Notes under the pieces: model-generated
What the model saw: only the letters and a program-made list of their open reading frames with translations
The model's database searches: none
What the model was told of the DNA's origin: nothing
Program-made: the position numbers and the translations under genes
Shown: piece by piece, positions 62,332 to 64,000 of the stretch
How positions within the stretch are numbered: the first letter of the stretch is position 1
How the letters are laid out: the number at the start of each line of letters is the position of its first letter
From: Siphonodentalium dalli
Lineage: Eukaryota > Mollusca > Scaphopoda > Gadilida > Siphonodentaliidae
Assembly: GCA_032622095.1 (NCBI GenBank)
Contig: CP136066.1
Coordinates: 93,331,319-93,395,318, forward strand
Direction: 5' to 3'
DNA: 64,000 nucleotides

Positions 62332-63980
62332 CGTATTCTCGCGGGTATAAGCCCACTTTCGGGCATAAGACCACCCCAGTATTTTCACTAGAAGTAAGTT
62401 TCCGGTGTATAAGACCACCCCCTCCCTGGCCCTAACCATAACCCCTCCAAAACGTGTTTATATACCAGTATTTGAGAAAAATTACTCCCCAACACCTGTC
62501 AAAAATGTCAACGAATTTCAAATTTTCGCGAAGTTCAAAGGTCACAGTTCCGGTAGCTATGACATATTATAATTTCCGGATGTCTTATTCGATACCGGGG
62601 ACCGGAACGAAGTGCGATCGCGGGGCGGCCGGGGAATAATTAACTATTATTCTAATAATATATAAATAAAGATGATTTATGTTACACTGTACGCGTCTTG
62701 TTTCTTGTGTTCAATTAATAACTGGCCGGTAGGCCTATATTATTGACGTTCACCGATGGTGACAGGTGTCGTACTGAGTGTATGGAAAAGATGAATACAA
62801 GAAACTATATTCAAGGTTAGATTACTTTTGAAATTTGAAAACAATAAAGAAGATTTATGTTACACTGTGTCTTGTTTCTTGTGTTCAATTAATAACTGGC
62901 CGGTAGGTCTGTTTTACTGACGTTCAATCACGGAAAAGATCAATGGAAAGAAACTAATGAAGGTAATTAAGACTGTGTCCTGTGTAATTTTGTGCTGACA
63001 ATGTGATCGGTATAAATACTGAGAAACTAACCCAAGATCTTTGTTTACAATGCCTCTACAACGTAAATCTTACACAATTACTGTGAAAGTGACTGTGATC
63101 GAGTGGTTTCGCGACATCGGCAGGAATTTCTCCAAAACCGAACGTGAATGGGGAATTTCGCAGAAGCAGATTCGATCTTGGGAGCGCGATTATGATAAAC
63201 TCAAACCCCTATCCAAGGGTAAAACGGCCCAAATTAAGAAACAACCCGCCATTAAAATTTGTTTTAATTGTTCCCCTAATTAATTATTCAATGTCATAAA
63301 TTTACCATGAGTAAGGCCTACCATAAATCAATATAACACCTTTCATGCATTGATGTATACAATGTAAGTTATGTAACCGCATAAGCTGTATTGTTTTCTC
63401 ATTCTGAATAGCGATTGGATTTCTCAGTTAAATTTAACGCCCACTTTCCATTGATTGACATATGAAGCACAACATTCTTGTTTTAATGTCAACAGAAACC
63501 ATATATTTTACGGAATGCAGGACTCCGTTTACGAAACGATTATCGGAATATAAATCCCCATTGTAATTCCCAAATAATTTATCTAGACAAAGATTTACAT
63601 ACGTTTCTAGGCCTATATATATTCTTATACTGTGTTATGTATCACATGTGTTATTTTTGTCTGTTCGTTTCTGTGCATATTTTCTGTGTAAGATTTCCAA
63701 TTCAACGTTAATTCTGTATCGACCACGTGCGAAACCGAAACTAAATGTGGGGAAAACCCAGCTTTCTGGTAAAGTTACGTATACCTCGAAATGCAGAAAT
63801 GAGATATGTTCGATATACTTACGCTAAATATACTTACTCATCCATCGTTCAACGCCATATTTTCGTGAGTCCAGGTGATGACATCCGAAATACTAACTTT
63901 TTTCCGGGGTATAAGTCCACCCATGCCTTTTCAAGCTATTTATTCCCTAGGCCCCCTGGTCTTATACCCGCGAGAATACG
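62332..63980. mobile_element. 1.65-kb DNA transposon with HTH ORF
   Basis: Ends CGTATTCTCGCGGGTATAAG and CTTATACCCGCGAGAATACG are perfect 20-bp inverted repeats, and subterminal GGCATAAGACCACCCC / GGTATAAGTCCACCC continue the symmetry. A segment of about 95 bp (AACTGGCCGGTAGG inside) is directly repeated at about 62665 and 62843. Sits in a family B hairpin arm. One short ORF; no DDE catalytic domain, so it is non-autonomous or internally deleted. Confidence 0.88.
63050..63283 (+). CDS. Brinker/CENP-B-type HTH protein fragment of a transposon
   Basis: 77 codons from ATG. RKSYTITVKVTVIEWF, then NFSKTEREWGISQKQIRSW and ERDYDKL, is the pattern of the psq/CENP-B-like or Brinker-type helix-turn-helix that opens pogo/Tigger-class transposases: a basic start, a VIEW helix, and a G-I-S-x-K-x-I-R-x-W recognition helix. 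A stop follows in a lysine-rich tail, so the catalytic part is missing. It may still bind the element's ends. The family assignment is from motif pattern only. Confidence 0.6.
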   Translation: MPLQRKSYTITVKVTVIEWFRDIGRNFSKTEREWGISQKQIRSWERDYDKLKPLSKGKTAQIKKQPAIKICFNCSPN

Positions 63981-64000
63981 GTAAGAGAATGCACTGGCAC

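Larger units (their letters stand above)
62167..64000. repeat. Family B element split by a transposon, running off the window
   Basis: First hairpin at 62210-62280 and start of the second at 62308. The second resumes after the insert with AAGAGAATGCACTGGCAC at 63983-64000, so the two parts are one element. Confidence 0.85.

Overview
The window is eukaryotic, AT-rich animal DNA. It carries one recognisable protein-coding gene, on the + strand and split into at least 19 exons. Gossip-like repeats of the 'gggccataactct / gttcaaatgaggtca / tccgtccgtcc' type are common in mollusc and other lophotrochozoan genomes, so a marine lophotrochozoan, probably a mollusc, is my best guess. That assignment is an inference from repeat style, not from a marker gene.

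The gene encodes a Golgi alpha-mannosidase II (glycoside hydrolase family 38, MAN2A1/MAN2A2-like). Exon 1 (11854-11994) supplies a short cytosolic tail and a signal anchor. Exon 2 supplies the stem. Exons 3-10 supply the catalytic domain, with every metal and catalytic residue in place. Exons 11-19 supply the following domains. The 19 exons join in frame to 940 codons plus one base, and the last donor at 60658 leads out of the window, so roughly the last 200 residues lie beyond base 64000. Introns range from 57 nt (intron 15) to 18.0 kb (intron 13). No second gene could be supported on either strand.

About 95 percent of the window is non-coding and packed with repeats. Family A is a palindromic element of about 215 bp with TA flanks (15 copies). 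Families B, C and D have TTAA flanks and share a TTAACCCTTT-type end (about 25 copies). Families E, F, G, I, J, K, L and M are further interspersed repeats. There is also a non-autonomous hAT element with an 8-bp target duplication (13091-13925), a TTAA element with a 56-codon ORF (45869-46521), and a 1.65-kb element with 20-bp inverted ends and a helix-turn-helix ORF (62332-63980) nested in a B copy. Intron 13 holds a 205-bp inverted repeat whose arms lie 14 kb apart, and a 1.3-kb direct duplication.

The most unusual signal is how closely repeats crowd the splice sites. The 5' splice site of exon 9 is tandemly multiplied eight times in a 68-bp minisatellite. The 3' splice site and start of exon 19 have a decayed duplicate 69 bp upstream. 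Repeat ends lie within about 5-30 bp of the splice sites of exons 3, 4, 5, 6, 9, 13 and 15. Regions upstream of 11854 and downstream of 60658 show repeats only; no promoter or polyadenylation site can be assigned.
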